NCBI GenBank assembly: GCA_013176395.1
Contig: JABMLP010000015.1
Span: 682,001-746,000, forward strand
Direction: 5' to 3'
DNA: 64,000 nucleotides
Source of the DNA: Venturia oleaginea
Lineage: Eukaryota; Ascomycota; Dothideomycetes; Venturiales; Venturiaceae
Shown here: positions 47,462 to 59,243 of the stretch, piece after piece
Position numbering within the stretch: position 1 is the first letter of the stretch
How the letters are laid out: the number at the start of each line of letters is the position of its first letter
Made by a program: the position numbers and the translations under genes
The notes under the pieces: model-generated
Seen by the model: the letters and a program-made list of their open reading frames with translations, nothing else
Databases searched by the model: none
What the model was told of the DNA's origin: nothing

Positions 47462-48598
47462 ATGTCTGCCTTCCAGAATGCCCTCCGGGCGACCAACACC
47501 GTGTCGAGGGCGGCTGTCCGCGCTCCCGCACGCACCTACGCAACTGTGCAGTCCGACATCTTCAAGCCCACCAAGTTTGGCGGAAAATACACTGCCACTC
47601 TCATTCCAGGTGACGGTATCGGTGCTGAGGTTTCAGAATCAGTCAAGACCATCTTCAAGGCCGACAATGTTCCGATTGAATGGGAACAGGTCGACGTCTC
47701 TGGCATGGAGACTGGCGACAAGCACACTGAAGAGCTCTTCCGCGAATCCATTGCTTCCCTGAAGCGAAACAAGCTTGGTCTGAAGGGTATCTTGCACACG
47801 CCTGTGGAACGATCAGGTCATCAATCCTTCAACGTGGCCATGCGACAGGAACTCGACATTTACGCCTCAATCGTCTTGATCAAGAACATTCCTGGATACA
47901 AGACTCGCCACGAGGGAATCGATCTATGCGTCATCCGTGAGAACACTGAGGGAGAATACTCTGGTCTCGAGCATCAATCTGTCGCCGGCGTCGTCGAGTC
48001 GCTAAAAATTATCACTCGCGCAAAGTCTGAGCGTATCGCCAAGTTCGCCTTCGCGTTCGCGCTTGCCAACAACAGGAAGAAGGTCACTTGCATTCACAAG
48101 GCAAACATCATGAAGCTCGCCGATGGTCTGTTCAGGAACACATTCAAGAAGGTGGCTGAGGATTACCCAACTTTGGAGACCAACGATATGATTGTGGACA
48201 ACGCTTCTATGCAGTGTGTCTCCCGCCCACAGCAATTCGATGTCCTCGTTATGCCCAACTTATACGGAGGTATCTTGTCCAACATTGGAGCTGGATTGGT
48301 TGGTGGACCAGGCATTGTACCAGGATGCAACATTGGGAGAGACATTGCTGTTTTCGAGCCAGGATGCCGTCACGTCGGTCTGGATATCAAGGGCAAAGAC
48401 CAGGCCAACCCATCTGCGTTGATCTTGTCTGCTTCTATGATGCTGCGACACGTTGGCCTCGACGACCATGCCAACAGGATATCCAAGGCTGTTTATGATG
48501 TTATTGGTGGCGGTAAGACACGGACACGGGATATGGGTGGTAACGCTACGACTCACGAATTTACTCGAGCTGTGTTGGACCGCATGGAGACTTACTAG
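47462..48598 (+). CDS. IDH1: NAD-dependent isocitrate dehydrogenase subunit 1, mitochondrial
   Basis: Regulatory-type subunit of the mitochondrial NAD-IDH that converts isocitrate to 2-oxoglutarate in the TCA cycle. An intronless 378-residue protein. The N-terminus (about residues 1-24, Arg/Ala-rich, ending PARTYATV) is a mitochondrial presequence. The isopropylmalate/isocitrate dehydrogenase fold is clear: LIPGDGIGAEV, RENTEGEYSGLEH, the NAD-IDH signature NLYGGILSNIGAGLVGGPG. Features favouring subunit 1 over the catalytic subunit 2 are the long VPIEWEQVDVSGME region and the substrate-site sequence LHTPVERSGHQSFN in place of the catalytic subunit's arginine-rich loop. The frame is also open upstream to 47396, but the ATG at 47462 gives the presequence directly. 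Confidence 0.95.
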   Translation: MSAFQNALRATNTVSRAAVRAPARTYATVQSDIFKPTKFGGKYTATLIPGDGIGAEVSESVKTIFKADNVPIEWEQVDVSGMETGDKHTEELFRESIASLKRNKLGLKGILHTPVERSGHQSFNVAMRQELDIYASIVLIKNIPGYKTRHEGIDLCVIRENTEGEYSGLEHQSVAGVVESLKIITRAKSERIAKFAFAFALANNRKKVTCIHKANIMKLADGLFRNTFKKVAEDYPTLETNDMIVDNASMQCVSRPQQFDVLVMPNLYGGILSNIGAGLVGGPGIVPGCNIGRDIAVFEPGCRHVGLDIKGKDQANPSALILSASMMLRHVGLDDHANRISKAVYDVIGGGKTRTRDMGGNATTHEFTRAVLDRMETY

Positions 48599-49033
48599 GT
48601 GCTGGGAATGCTGCGGTATACCTTTTTTTGATTGATGCATGATGGATTGTACGCATAGACTCTGGAAGTTGCATAGTGTATGTATATTGCTGTGTTTCTC
48701 ATATTAGACAGCCAATTGAAATGCTTCATGATCACACCCAATCTATGAATAGAGAGATGCTACCTCGCGATGCATGGCCTTGTGCTCTTGTGATATGATG
48801 AGGCTGAGAAATTTATGCGGGGAGATCAGGGGGTGTCCATCTCCTTGAACCTCGACACCTGGCATAAACGAGCAGTTGCCTCGACGCGATAGACGATCCA
48901 TTTACAAACAGAAACCAAGGCCAAAGATCCCTCAGGAAACTCCCATTCCAATGCGCATCACGAGATAAACTTTTCCCTCCCACCGGTACAGCAGTCGCTC
49001 TTTACCCCATAGAATACGTACCCAGCAACAACC
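48599..49033. other. intergenic between IDH1 and the mannosidase gene
   Basis: 435 bp in tandem orientation: IDH1 3' UTR and mannosidase promoter. Nothing else recognised. Confidence 0.45.
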
Positions 49034-51286
<2,253 letters not shown>

Positions 51287-52838
51287 TGTATTGTATAGTG
51301 TGCGCCTTTTTTTTTTCTTGCATAGCGGGTGGCGTCCACCGTCTTGTGTAGCAATATATTTTTGGTTTTTTGGGGTTGTAATTACTTTGGGAAGGGAGGA
51401 TTTTCCACCTCGACGCTTTTTCTTTTCTTTTTCGATGGTATTGTGGTCTTGGAAGTATTGATTTGTACCCTGTTAATAAACAACCTAACCCGCTTCTTTG
51501 CAATGCTTTCCGAACTACCATCGTTGTTGACCGGTTTCTGGCCTTGGTCTTGTTTCATCGAGATTGGTAGAGGCTTGGATATCTACATGCACCGAACCTG
51601 CGTCGGGGAATTACTGGCTGGTATCATTGGGGATCTGTAGATACTACTGGTACCACTATCCACTCATAATGGATTGAAATTGTACGAGCAAAGAACCTAC
51701 AAGGGTTATGCGTAGATTGGGAGGGAGTGGAAATGGGGGGAAGGGTGGGGATGAGAATGGGGAGTTTAGTGTGGTAAGATACCTCAATGGGTTTGAGCGG
51801 TGTTTTATATAGCTTGTAGTGTATTATGGGGGAAATGGGTTGTGGGGGATTGGAAAGCGGGGGTTAGGTAGATGGAGAGTGCCTTGCGGTTGATTTTGTA
51901 AGGTGGTGTTTTGGACTTTGGATAGGTAGGTTAGTGGATTTGGATTGGGAGGGTGGGTGGATGGAGGATCTTAAAGCTATTAATGACTCTTCTCCGCTTC
52001 CTTGGAAGAATTTAGGACTAAGGTTGGAAGAAATTTCCTCTTGTTATGAGACTTTCGGAAGGCGTACGTTGGTACAAAAAAAAATCTTGGTTCCTCTTGA
52101 AAGGGTGGTATTTCATGTATTCGTCGTGAAAATACTTGGATCTGAACTCGTGGTAATCAAGCCAAGTATACAACTAGTAAAACTCCATGCTCCTTAATAA
52201 TATCATACTTAACCGAAGTTACGCTCTGATATCCGTTCTTGGTCTTCGCGTTGTATTTCCCTAGTTCAATTCTCTTAGACTCGGCTCGTCGTCGTCGTTC
52301 TTGTTGCTAGGGGAGGATACGAGGGAGCTATACATCTCGCCACGTATTCAAAATAAGTCGGAACCGGGCAATAATAGATTCATATTATTAATCGTCGACA
52401 AAGGGATATCCGGGAGTTATATCCAAGATTAGTCTCGATATACCGCTGAAATATTCAAGCTTCTAGCTCTACCAGCATAGATGTATCCGTGCCGTTAAGG
52501 CTAGAGAACATAGCTTAAAGATCTTCTAAGCATTATTTGCACGTATTCAAAACGGCCTTAGGTAGCCCGAATCGAGAATTACTATATCATCGTGGTCGGG
52601 TCATGTCTATGTCTATCCCTTTGACCCGAGAAGGGCGTTTTCCTCCTTCCCTTTTCTTTTCCTTTTCCCAAAGCCCCAGACTCTCGATTCTCGGACAAAA
52701 AACCTTTATTAGTAAGTTTTCCTTCTTCTCCTTCCCCTTCTTCTCTCCTTTAATGCAGCGGGAGCAGGTAGCCGGTACCTCATTCCAAAATCTCTAAGTT
52801 TGAAGTGTCTAATCACACACCTTACACCTCAGAACACG
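51287..52838. other. gene-poor tract
   Basis: About 1.55 kb without a supported gene. G-rich stretches follow the mannosidase (51700-51900), and the motif CACGTATTCAAAA occurs twice (about 52338 and 52540). The open frames at 51934-52197 and 52537-52797 match nothing. No RNA gene recognised. Confidence 0.45.
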
Positions 52839-53718
52839 CTAACCATCAGCCATCGCACTTCTAGCTCTGCGTTTCTCTCGTTCCCATCCGCAATCCGCAC
52901 AGATTCTAGCATAGCGAGGGCGGGACGAGGATATTGATGCGTGCATCTCGAAGAAACACATTGCGCAATAATACGCTCGCGAGTAAAGGTTTTTTATGCA
53001 ACGTTCTAGGTTGAGCCGTGGAGTACAGCGAATACAAAGCGTGCTACTGGTGATATTGTCTTCGTTTATACGCAATGGCCAGGAGCACGCTTGAAATGCT
53101 CTGTTGGTCCGGGTTGATTGAGATGATGGGCCAGTTGCATAATCTAGATATAGGCGGTCGGAGTATTTTGCACGTTCGCGGGTGTGTCTAGAATCCTTTC
53201 TCGGCGGCGTTTTGTGCAGGAATTCTTCTTGGCTTCTTCGTAGGTCGGTGGTGGTGGTGGTTCATCGAATGGCCTTGGCCCTCCGTGTTGGGGAGGATGG
53301 ATGTGCCTGTCGGATGGGTCAACCAGTTGGGATCGCATTTTTTCTGGACAGTGATTGAGAAGGGGTAAATGCATGAACTGGTTCTAGTTGGAGATGAACA
53401 CGAAATTTGTATACCATGCGGGTGATTTTATTACGAACTGGCTGATATAAATAGATGGAAGGTTTAACGCGAACAGTAGTTAGCCGCTGTAAAATGTCCC
53501 TGTCGCATGTGTTTTGATACCCAAGCAATAGGGAATATGTTCCAAACGATGAAGAGAAGAGAGAATATTATTTTAGCGCTCCAGAGATTGGCGGTGGTGC
53601 CAAGTAGTTCGCATTGCGTGCGCTTTTTGATTGATATCCTCAACATCTCGCTCCTTGTGCGCAACTTACTATCGCCAGTGACTCCAGCACTTTCGATCTT
53701 ATCGAAAGTGTAAGCCAT
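52839..53718 (-). CDS. possible small membrane/PY-motif/Cys-rich protein exons
   Basis: Three minus-strand open frames follow one another. 53464-53718 (84 codons) has one hydrophobic segment (IIFSLLFIVWNIFPIAWV). 53144-53374 contains PPPPPTYEEAKK, a PPxY-type motif that binds WW domains of Rsp5-like ubiquitin ligases. 52839-53075 has paired cysteines (CIRC, YYCAMC, CADCGW) like a small zinc ribbon. They might be exons of one gene encoding a membrane adaptor, but I could not establish splice junctions, and each might be spurious. Confidence 0.25.
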
Positions 53719-54098
53719 GTCTAACGACTGAGAGAACTCTGACAGAACGAATAGGCTTTCAGTTCAATCTGGCAAAGTGATTCTTCATTTCGGAAATGCG
53801 AAATGCTCGACGAGTAACTATCCTTCAAGACGGCCAGGACGGCTGAGTTGGCGAAGACGAACGAGTCTAGTTATCGACTTCGCCATTTTGGCGACCATCA
53901 GCGCGAATGGGCACTCCAAGGCCACCTGTCCTTTGGGGATTACTTGAAGTCCGAATATGAAAGTTGAGACATGCTGAGCCCGGTTATAATTCATGTCCTG
54001 GACCTTCAAATCATAGGTCGAGTCTGCAAGATACAGCTATCCAGCTCGGCCTCAGAACTCGCTCCCAAATTAACGAGCCCTGAAATAACGGAACAAAA
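53719..54098. other. intergenic, nothing recognised
   Basis: 380 bp between two uncertain minus-strand loci; no features supported. Confidence 0.35.
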
Positions 54099-55790
54099 TT
54101 ACTGATATATGGGTCCCATTGGAGCGACAGGCGCGAACCGATGCGGGTCTTGTCTAGAAGGGTGTTGCCGACGTGCATGATCTCCTCGCTCCATTGACTT
54201 CGATCGTGGCGAAGGACATCGCGCGGGAAAGTGCTGGTCCCTGAGCGAAGGAAGTCTTGCTGGAAAGAGGTCGTGGACTCCTGATGACTGCTGTAAGGGT
54301 GACTGTGAATAAGGCGATCCTTTTGGTGGGAAGGACTGGGTTCTGCTGAGATTTTCAGATCTGGGTGATCTAGGCAGTGGAAACCGATCTGAACTAGGAC
54401 CTCGAGAGGGCTTGGGAGAACAGTCTGCTGCTGCCGATTGTCTCTTTCCTGCTCTCGATTTCGACTGTGTCTTTGTGGTTAGGCCGAGTGGCGGATAAAT
54501 GGCGTCCACGTGGAGGGAGAGGGTACCGTCAAACACGACTGGCTTGCCATAAGCGCTTATATCGATACAATCTGATAGTTCTGGAAACAAGGCAAAATGA
54601 GCGTAGACGAATGGCCCAACGGCGCGGTTCAACCTTGCGCGGCGACTTATTTCTTCACCTTCTTGACGGTTGTTGGTTGATTGTTGTAATGCTGCCAATA
54701 TCTGACGGCTCATGAGACCGTGATCGGAAAGGTTAAATTCATTAGTCTTGCCAGCTACCTGGATTGATTTGCCTTGGAATAGTCAGTTTGAGGAGCTTAT
54801 GCCAGAATGTGTATCTTCGCCACACAAGCGACTTCGTCAAAGGTCTTCAACTTCGCTGTTCTGAAGCCAAAGGTAGATGAACTTGTTCAGTGATTGTAAG
54901 AATATGATGGAAAGGATAGTTTACTCACATAACTGATGACATTTCCTTCCTGTGACCCTTTCATGAAGGAAAGCTAATATAGCATCACGTTGAATAGCAG
55001 CCTTTTCAGCTTGGGGCTCGTCGTCCAAGATGTGGCACATCAGCTCAACGATGGGCCAACGCTCTCTCCTGAAGTGGTCCTAAAGAGACCGCTGTTACTA
55101 CTTCTGGCTATCTCGAGTGTTCGTGGATCTCGGTGGGAATGGTACGAAACTTACTTTTGGAAATTCATCTGGCCTATGACAATCGCAGGACCAATCCTCG
55201 CACATAGGCACAATCCTTCAAAGAGATTTGCGGACACGGTCTTGGCTACTAGTAATATGCCCTCGAAGCGGCTGAGGCACACCCACTTCCTCGTTCAGCT
55301 CCATTAGTCTACCAGCAGCTGTTTCCCCTACATGCTCACTGCGAGAAAAGCTGAATCCTAATGGCGCAGCTAGGCGCCCGAGAGAATGCCGGCGGGACTC
55401 GTCTGAATCTAAGGTCTTCAAAAGATTTTCCACTTGCTCAAAAGATGACTGGGGCGTTACTGTGGAATGTGGGTTAGCCAATTCTGTGCGCTCTCCTAAC
55501 GACTTTCAACTATACCACGCGTTTTAGACACCATGAACAGATCAATATCGATAAATTTCTGGCAAACCAAAAAAGCTGAATCGCCAGAAATTTATCGATA
55601 TTGAAATTGAGTTGAGCACTATACATGAAAATGAGGGTGCAAACGAGGAGAAGAGAGATAGCAAACCTACCTGGTGGCGTGGGCTGAACAGGTTCGTCCT
55701 TTGGAGGTTCGGTATGAGATCGAGCGAAATACACAGTTGTTGAGTTGAATGGACATAGAGTTGCATGTTCTCGCCATAAGGGCAGTCCAA
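54099..55790 (-). pseudogene. unrecognised multi-exon gene, probably degraded
   Basis: Several minus-strand exon-like pieces are in compatible phase. A 5' piece (to 55671, ending PVQPTPP) joins via GTAGGT...CCACAG to VTPQSSFEQVENLLKTL. This frame runs to a TGA at 55218-55220 yet continues as RIVPMCEDWSCDCHRPDEF before a normal GTAAGT donor. Next comes WPIVELMCHILDDEPQAEKA and, after an unresolved junction, GKTNEFNLSDHGLMSRQILA and onward to the 54099 stop with a Ser/Pro/Arg-rich tail. The piece structure says the locus was a gene; the TGA and the unresolved 5' end and middle suggest it is now broken. No family is recognised. A 22-bp perfect inverted repeat sits in the first intron. Confidence 0.4.
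55542..55604. repeat. perfect inverted repeat, 22-bp arms, 19-bp loop
   Basis: Arm TCAATATCGATAAATTTCTG GC (55542-55563) is exactly complementary to 55583-55604. It lies within the presumed first intron of the minus-strand locus. It may be a minute foldback transposon or hairpin; AT-rich arms flank a purine-rich loop. Confidence 0.9.
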
Positions 55791-55951
55791 TCAGGTTATG
55801 TAGGCCATTCTACTGTGCAAATAACAAAGAATGACTGTTTGCAGCAGGAATGCAGCAATCCGGTGTCTTAACAATCCACATCACATGTCTGATACATGAT
55901 CTACATTCTTACATTCGGCCACCTCTCTGCTTCTCTCTGCATGATCTCCAA

Positions 55952-56215
55952 TTACTGTTTCGGTTTCTCCATCGTTTTTGAGGCTTTCTTCAGCGACCGC
56001 GATCTAAGTAGATTCTGCATGACCTTGTTGTACAATGGGTCTTCCGGGCTGTTTTTTCGCAGATAACCGAGGGACAGCTCATCCGCCATAGAGAAGTTGG
56101 TGGTCTGGCTTGAAATTGAGAAGGCATTGTTTGGCTCAGAATCAGAAGAAGGGCGAGGAGAGTCGTGTTTGCTTCGTTTCGGAGAGGCGGGGATGGGAGT
56201 TGGTTCTGAGGCGGA
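55952..56215 (-). CDS. 3' exon of a gene cut off by a transposon insertion
   Basis: A frame opening just after an acceptor-like ...GCTAATGAGAGCAG reads about 87 residues to TAA 55952-55954. It is Ser/Pro/Lys-rich at first (ASPKRSKHDSPRPSSDSEPN), then has an ordered-looking end (ADELSLGYLRKNSPEDPLYN; LLRSRSLKKASKTM). The upstream DNA is interrupted 50 bp away by the inverted end of the pogo-type element at 56267, and no 5' exons are found beyond it. I infer a gene fragment; the family is unknown. Confidence 0.35.
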   Translation of the reverse strand, partial: SASEPTPIPASPKRSKHDSPRPSSDSEPNNAFSISSQTTNFSMADELSLGYLRKNSPEDPLYNKVMQNLLRSRSLKKASKTMEKPKQ

Positions 56216-56266
56216 CTGCTCTCATTAGCGAATGCATGGCTTATATTTATGAAAGAGAATAGTATA

Positions 56267-56765
56267 ACGTATTGCACCACCAAGCCGGCCACTTTTCCTT
56301 GGCACAGCCCTTATCCTCTTCAACACGCAATGTCTCAACAACGCAACGCGATAGCCGTTCAAGAAGAAGGCAGAATTGATCTCGCTCTTCAGGCCTATAC
56401 CTCTGGCCAATTTCGAAGCCTACGGCGCGCTGCTGCAGCCTTCAACATCAAACACCAAGGGCTCTCTGATCGGCTCTGCGGAATTACCTCTCCATCTCAA
56501 ACTCGCCCAAACTCCCATAAGCTCACTGCAACAGAATAGCGAACGCTTGTCCAATATATCCTCGACCTCGATTTGCGAGGATTTGCGCCCCGGCTGTGTG
56601 AGGTGGCAGATATGGCGGATAAACTGCTGGGTGTACGCGGTGGAGAGCCAGTAGGGAAAAACTGGGCTGAGAGGTTCGTAACGCGCTCAGATGAGCTCAA
56701 GATGGCCTTCAATCGAGCCAAGGATAGGCAGAGGATACTACAGGAAGACGAAGCTAAATTTGCAG
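56267..56765 (+). mobile_element. truncated second copy of the pogo/Fot1-type element
   Basis: The left inverted end ACGTATTGCACCACCAAGCC (56267) follows a TA and matches the ends of the element at 35021-36349. A transposase start ATG at 56330 encodes the same N-terminus (MSQQRNAIAVQEEGRIDLAL). After an in-frame TAG at 56537-56539 the frame resumes as ILDLDLRGFAPRLCEVADMA and VGKNWAERFVTRSDELKMAF. It reaches RAKDRQRILQED, which shows what the 35-kb copy has lost directly after RAKD, and then similarity stops near 56765. No right inverted end is found before 57.7 kb, so the copy is truncated. Confidence 0.8.
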
Positions 56766-57678
56766 GGACGTGTAAAAACGTGACGATGCTAGATGGACCA
56801 GACTGTCCATCAAGCACGTCGCTTATTAACGTCGATCTGCACTATGTACTACAGGGGGGTGCGCTAAGTACTTCATACCCGAATCTTTTTAGCGAGATAA
56901 AGGCCTGCGAACTGGCTGGGTATGTTGCATTTATTCCGCCCTTCATATACTTTTATATTAGAGTCTGCACGTGCGGCGATGTCTCCCAACTATTGCCCTC
57001 AATTTACTGTAGTATCCAGAGTAATTGTAAGAGTTCAACCCTCAAAGGTGTTTCGCAAGTGAGGGAAGACAGCTTGTATTTCAAGTACCTAAGTACAGAG
57101 AAGAAAGGGTAGGTACAGGAAGGACAACTTGTACATATAGTCCCTGAACAAGAAAAGGACACATAGTCTAGAGAAAAAGACAGAAAAGAATAGAAGTGTA
57201 TGTGAAAGCAAAGCCAAGCAAAGCCCTGCAAGAATCCATCCAGGATAAGTGAGGAGAAAGGATCTATCCCTTAACAGTAATAGTCGTACGTAGATCCGAA
57301 CAAACCAGCACCTTCTTCTACCTACCACAAGCGCGAATAAATGATTAAATAAAAGTCTCGATGGAAAAGAGAAGTTTCTACGTTCTATAGATTATCGTTG
57401 AGATCTAAAAATTTGACCGCGAAACGATTGAGTTGCAGGGAAGAGAATGCTGCGGGTAGGGATGTGGAATGTACAACTATTACCCCGGATGCCACAGTTG
57501 TACAACTATTAACCTGGATACCACAGTATTGCTTTAATACTTCCACTTCGCTGCCGAGGAGGTGGAAACACTAAATGGGACGATATAAATATATCAACTT
57601 CTCGTGGCAACTAGAATTCTCAAAACCAATCACGATTTCCAAACTCAACACGGCCTTCTCGTCCAAACCAACCCAAAC
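56766..57678. promoter_or_regulatory. transposon flank and upstream region of the cysteine-rich protein gene
   Basis: No gene is supported in 56766-57400. A 29-bp tandem duplication (TGTACAACTATTA...CCACAGT) lies at 57470-57498 and 57499-57527, and TATAAAT at 57584-57590 sits 89 bp before the ATG at 57679, a reasonable TATA position. Whether the duplication binds a regulator is unknown. Confidence 0.55.
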
Positions 57679-58108
57679 ATGCGTTTCACCGGCCTCCTTC
57701 TCTAGTAAGTATCTCGAATAATAACTATTATCCAGAAGGTAGAGTTGCCTTGGCTAAACACTCGAAGTCTCTCGATAGCCTCTACTGTGGAGTCTTTGGA
57801 GCGCTGCTGCTGCAACCGCGCCATTGGTGGAAAAAATAAATGGAAAACCACCGAAACAGACTACTGTTGTTGGTACAGCGCTATCCAAGGGAAATCAGTG
57901 ACGCGTAGTGATGGAAGGGAATCGGTAAGCCTAAGATTTCTATATTAACACCATCTGTTTTCGTTGAAAATCTTGCCGGAATTGATCGCTTACTGATATT
58001 GTTGTTGCTGTGGTTTAGTGCTATTTCAAGGATGAAAACGAACCTAAATTTGCAAACTGTTGCCAACAAAAGGGAAAGGATGTGAAAAGCAATGACTGGT
58101 ATGCTTAA
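57679..58108 (+). CDS. small secreted cysteine-rich protein, effector-like
   Basis: Three exons (57679-57704, 57768-57924, 58019-58108) join in frame to 90 residues. Residues 1-18 form a signal peptide (MRFTGLLLYLSIASTVES). The mature part of about 72 residues begins LERCCC and holds eight cysteines in the order CCC, CC, C, CC, enough for four disulfides; it is otherwise polar with Lys/Asp/Asn and several aromatic residues (DYCCWY, NDWYA at the end). Introns have GTAAGT/GTAAGC donors and AAG/TAG acceptors, with a CTAAAC branch-like site in the first. No family is recognised. Size, secretion and cysteine content are those of fungal effectors, antimicrobial proteins or hydrophobin-unrelated surface proteins; the CCC/CC spacing is not that of a hydrophobin. 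The first junction (AAG acceptor) was chosen because the alternatives give a stop or lose the frame. Confidence 0.7.
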
Positions 58109-58558
58109 AGGCTTACCTGAGGACTGACAGTGCGGACGTGTCTGGGCGATGGTTTTTGTTCTTTCTGCAGAGGGAAATGGAGTGATACTTTGAAATGTAT
58201 TTGCCCCTCTTGGGACTATGTCTTCACTTTGAGAGAGAAAGGGAAAGAGAATCGATCGAGTGGTTTACCCTAGGTTGACTTGACTGAGAATGAAACATTC
58301 AAGGCGAGATGTAGGGATGAAAATAGGCATACTGGCTTCTGCTGAGGAACGGAACTTTTCTTTACCACGGGAAGTGTATATCAAATATTTTTATTGAATT
58401 CATAGCCGCGGACCCAAATGCATCGCTGCCTGGCCAAATCGGACCTATTTCGAACGCTTCATGGCTCGAGTCATAATGGATTCTTGGCTCCTCGAGTCTG
58501 GGTATTGGGCCGGGTCTCGTATCGCGTATCACCTTTGGGATTGCACAAATCGTTCCGA
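58109..58558. other. intergenic, convergent 3' flanks
   Basis: 450 bp between the cysteine-rich gene and the LSM5 stop; nothing recognised. Confidence 0.45.
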
Positions 58559-59024
58559 TCATGCTGCCTCGACAGGCCCTTCGCCTCCCGGTACCAGCTA
58601 TTGGGATATCAGTACAGATGCCGCATGAAGCCCAGAAGTTACATACCATGCAGATATTATTTCCGTTCAGCAAGATCTTTGGCAGTTTCGTTTGAGCTCC
58701 GGTGAAGTCGCTGTGATTTGGGTTAGAAGATGTACTCGCTACTTGTCGTTGCAGGCTCTATGCTCACAACTCGGTCACGTCTTCGAGCACCATATCTGTG
58801 GAATTTGAGTCAGTATTCCGCATGCATTTAAGATAGATAGGCATATACATACTGACGTAGTCATCGAAACCCATGAGAGTGCCGCTGAATTCTTTGTCGC
58901 CCTTCATGATGACCCAGATTCTCGATCCCACGCATTTATCGATCAGCTCTGCGATTTTTCAGTCACCTTATATGTTCATATAGATATCAAACAACCTACC
59001 GAGCGGCAATAATTGAGAAGCCAT
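58559..59024 (-). CDS. LSM5: U6 snRNA-associated Sm-like protein LSm5
   Basis: Subunit of the LSm1-7 ring (cytoplasmic mRNA decay) and the LSm2-8 ring (U6 snRNA, splicing). Five small exons, joined by hand, give 83 residues: MASQLLPL, then the Sm1 motif region ([20 protein letters not shown] and [14 protein letters not shown]), a short variable loop ([11 protein letters not shown]), Sm2 ([15 protein letters not shown]) and the end EGPVEAA. Four introns are needed to obtain this continuous family sequence; each has GT...AG ends, and without splicing the frame stops after VTEL. Such a heavily interrupted tiny gene is typical for fungal LSM genes. The start (59024) is only 15 bp from the first in-frame ATG of the plus-strand gene beyond it. 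Confidence 0.93.
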
Positions 59025-59243
59025 GATGTTTGTAGTATTATGTTTGGTGTCGCAACCCATTTCTCTGCCACTATCGAGACTCCCGCAGCGCCCGGGCCAC
59101 TCTACAGAAAACCAGTCACCCAAGCCCAATGCTGCCTACACAAACCAGAAAACCACATCCAATCGCTCACCATTCTGAAAATCACGCCGTCTCCTCCCTG
59201 TCTCACCACCCTCACGGCTACACGAGATCGGCAATGGAGTGCC

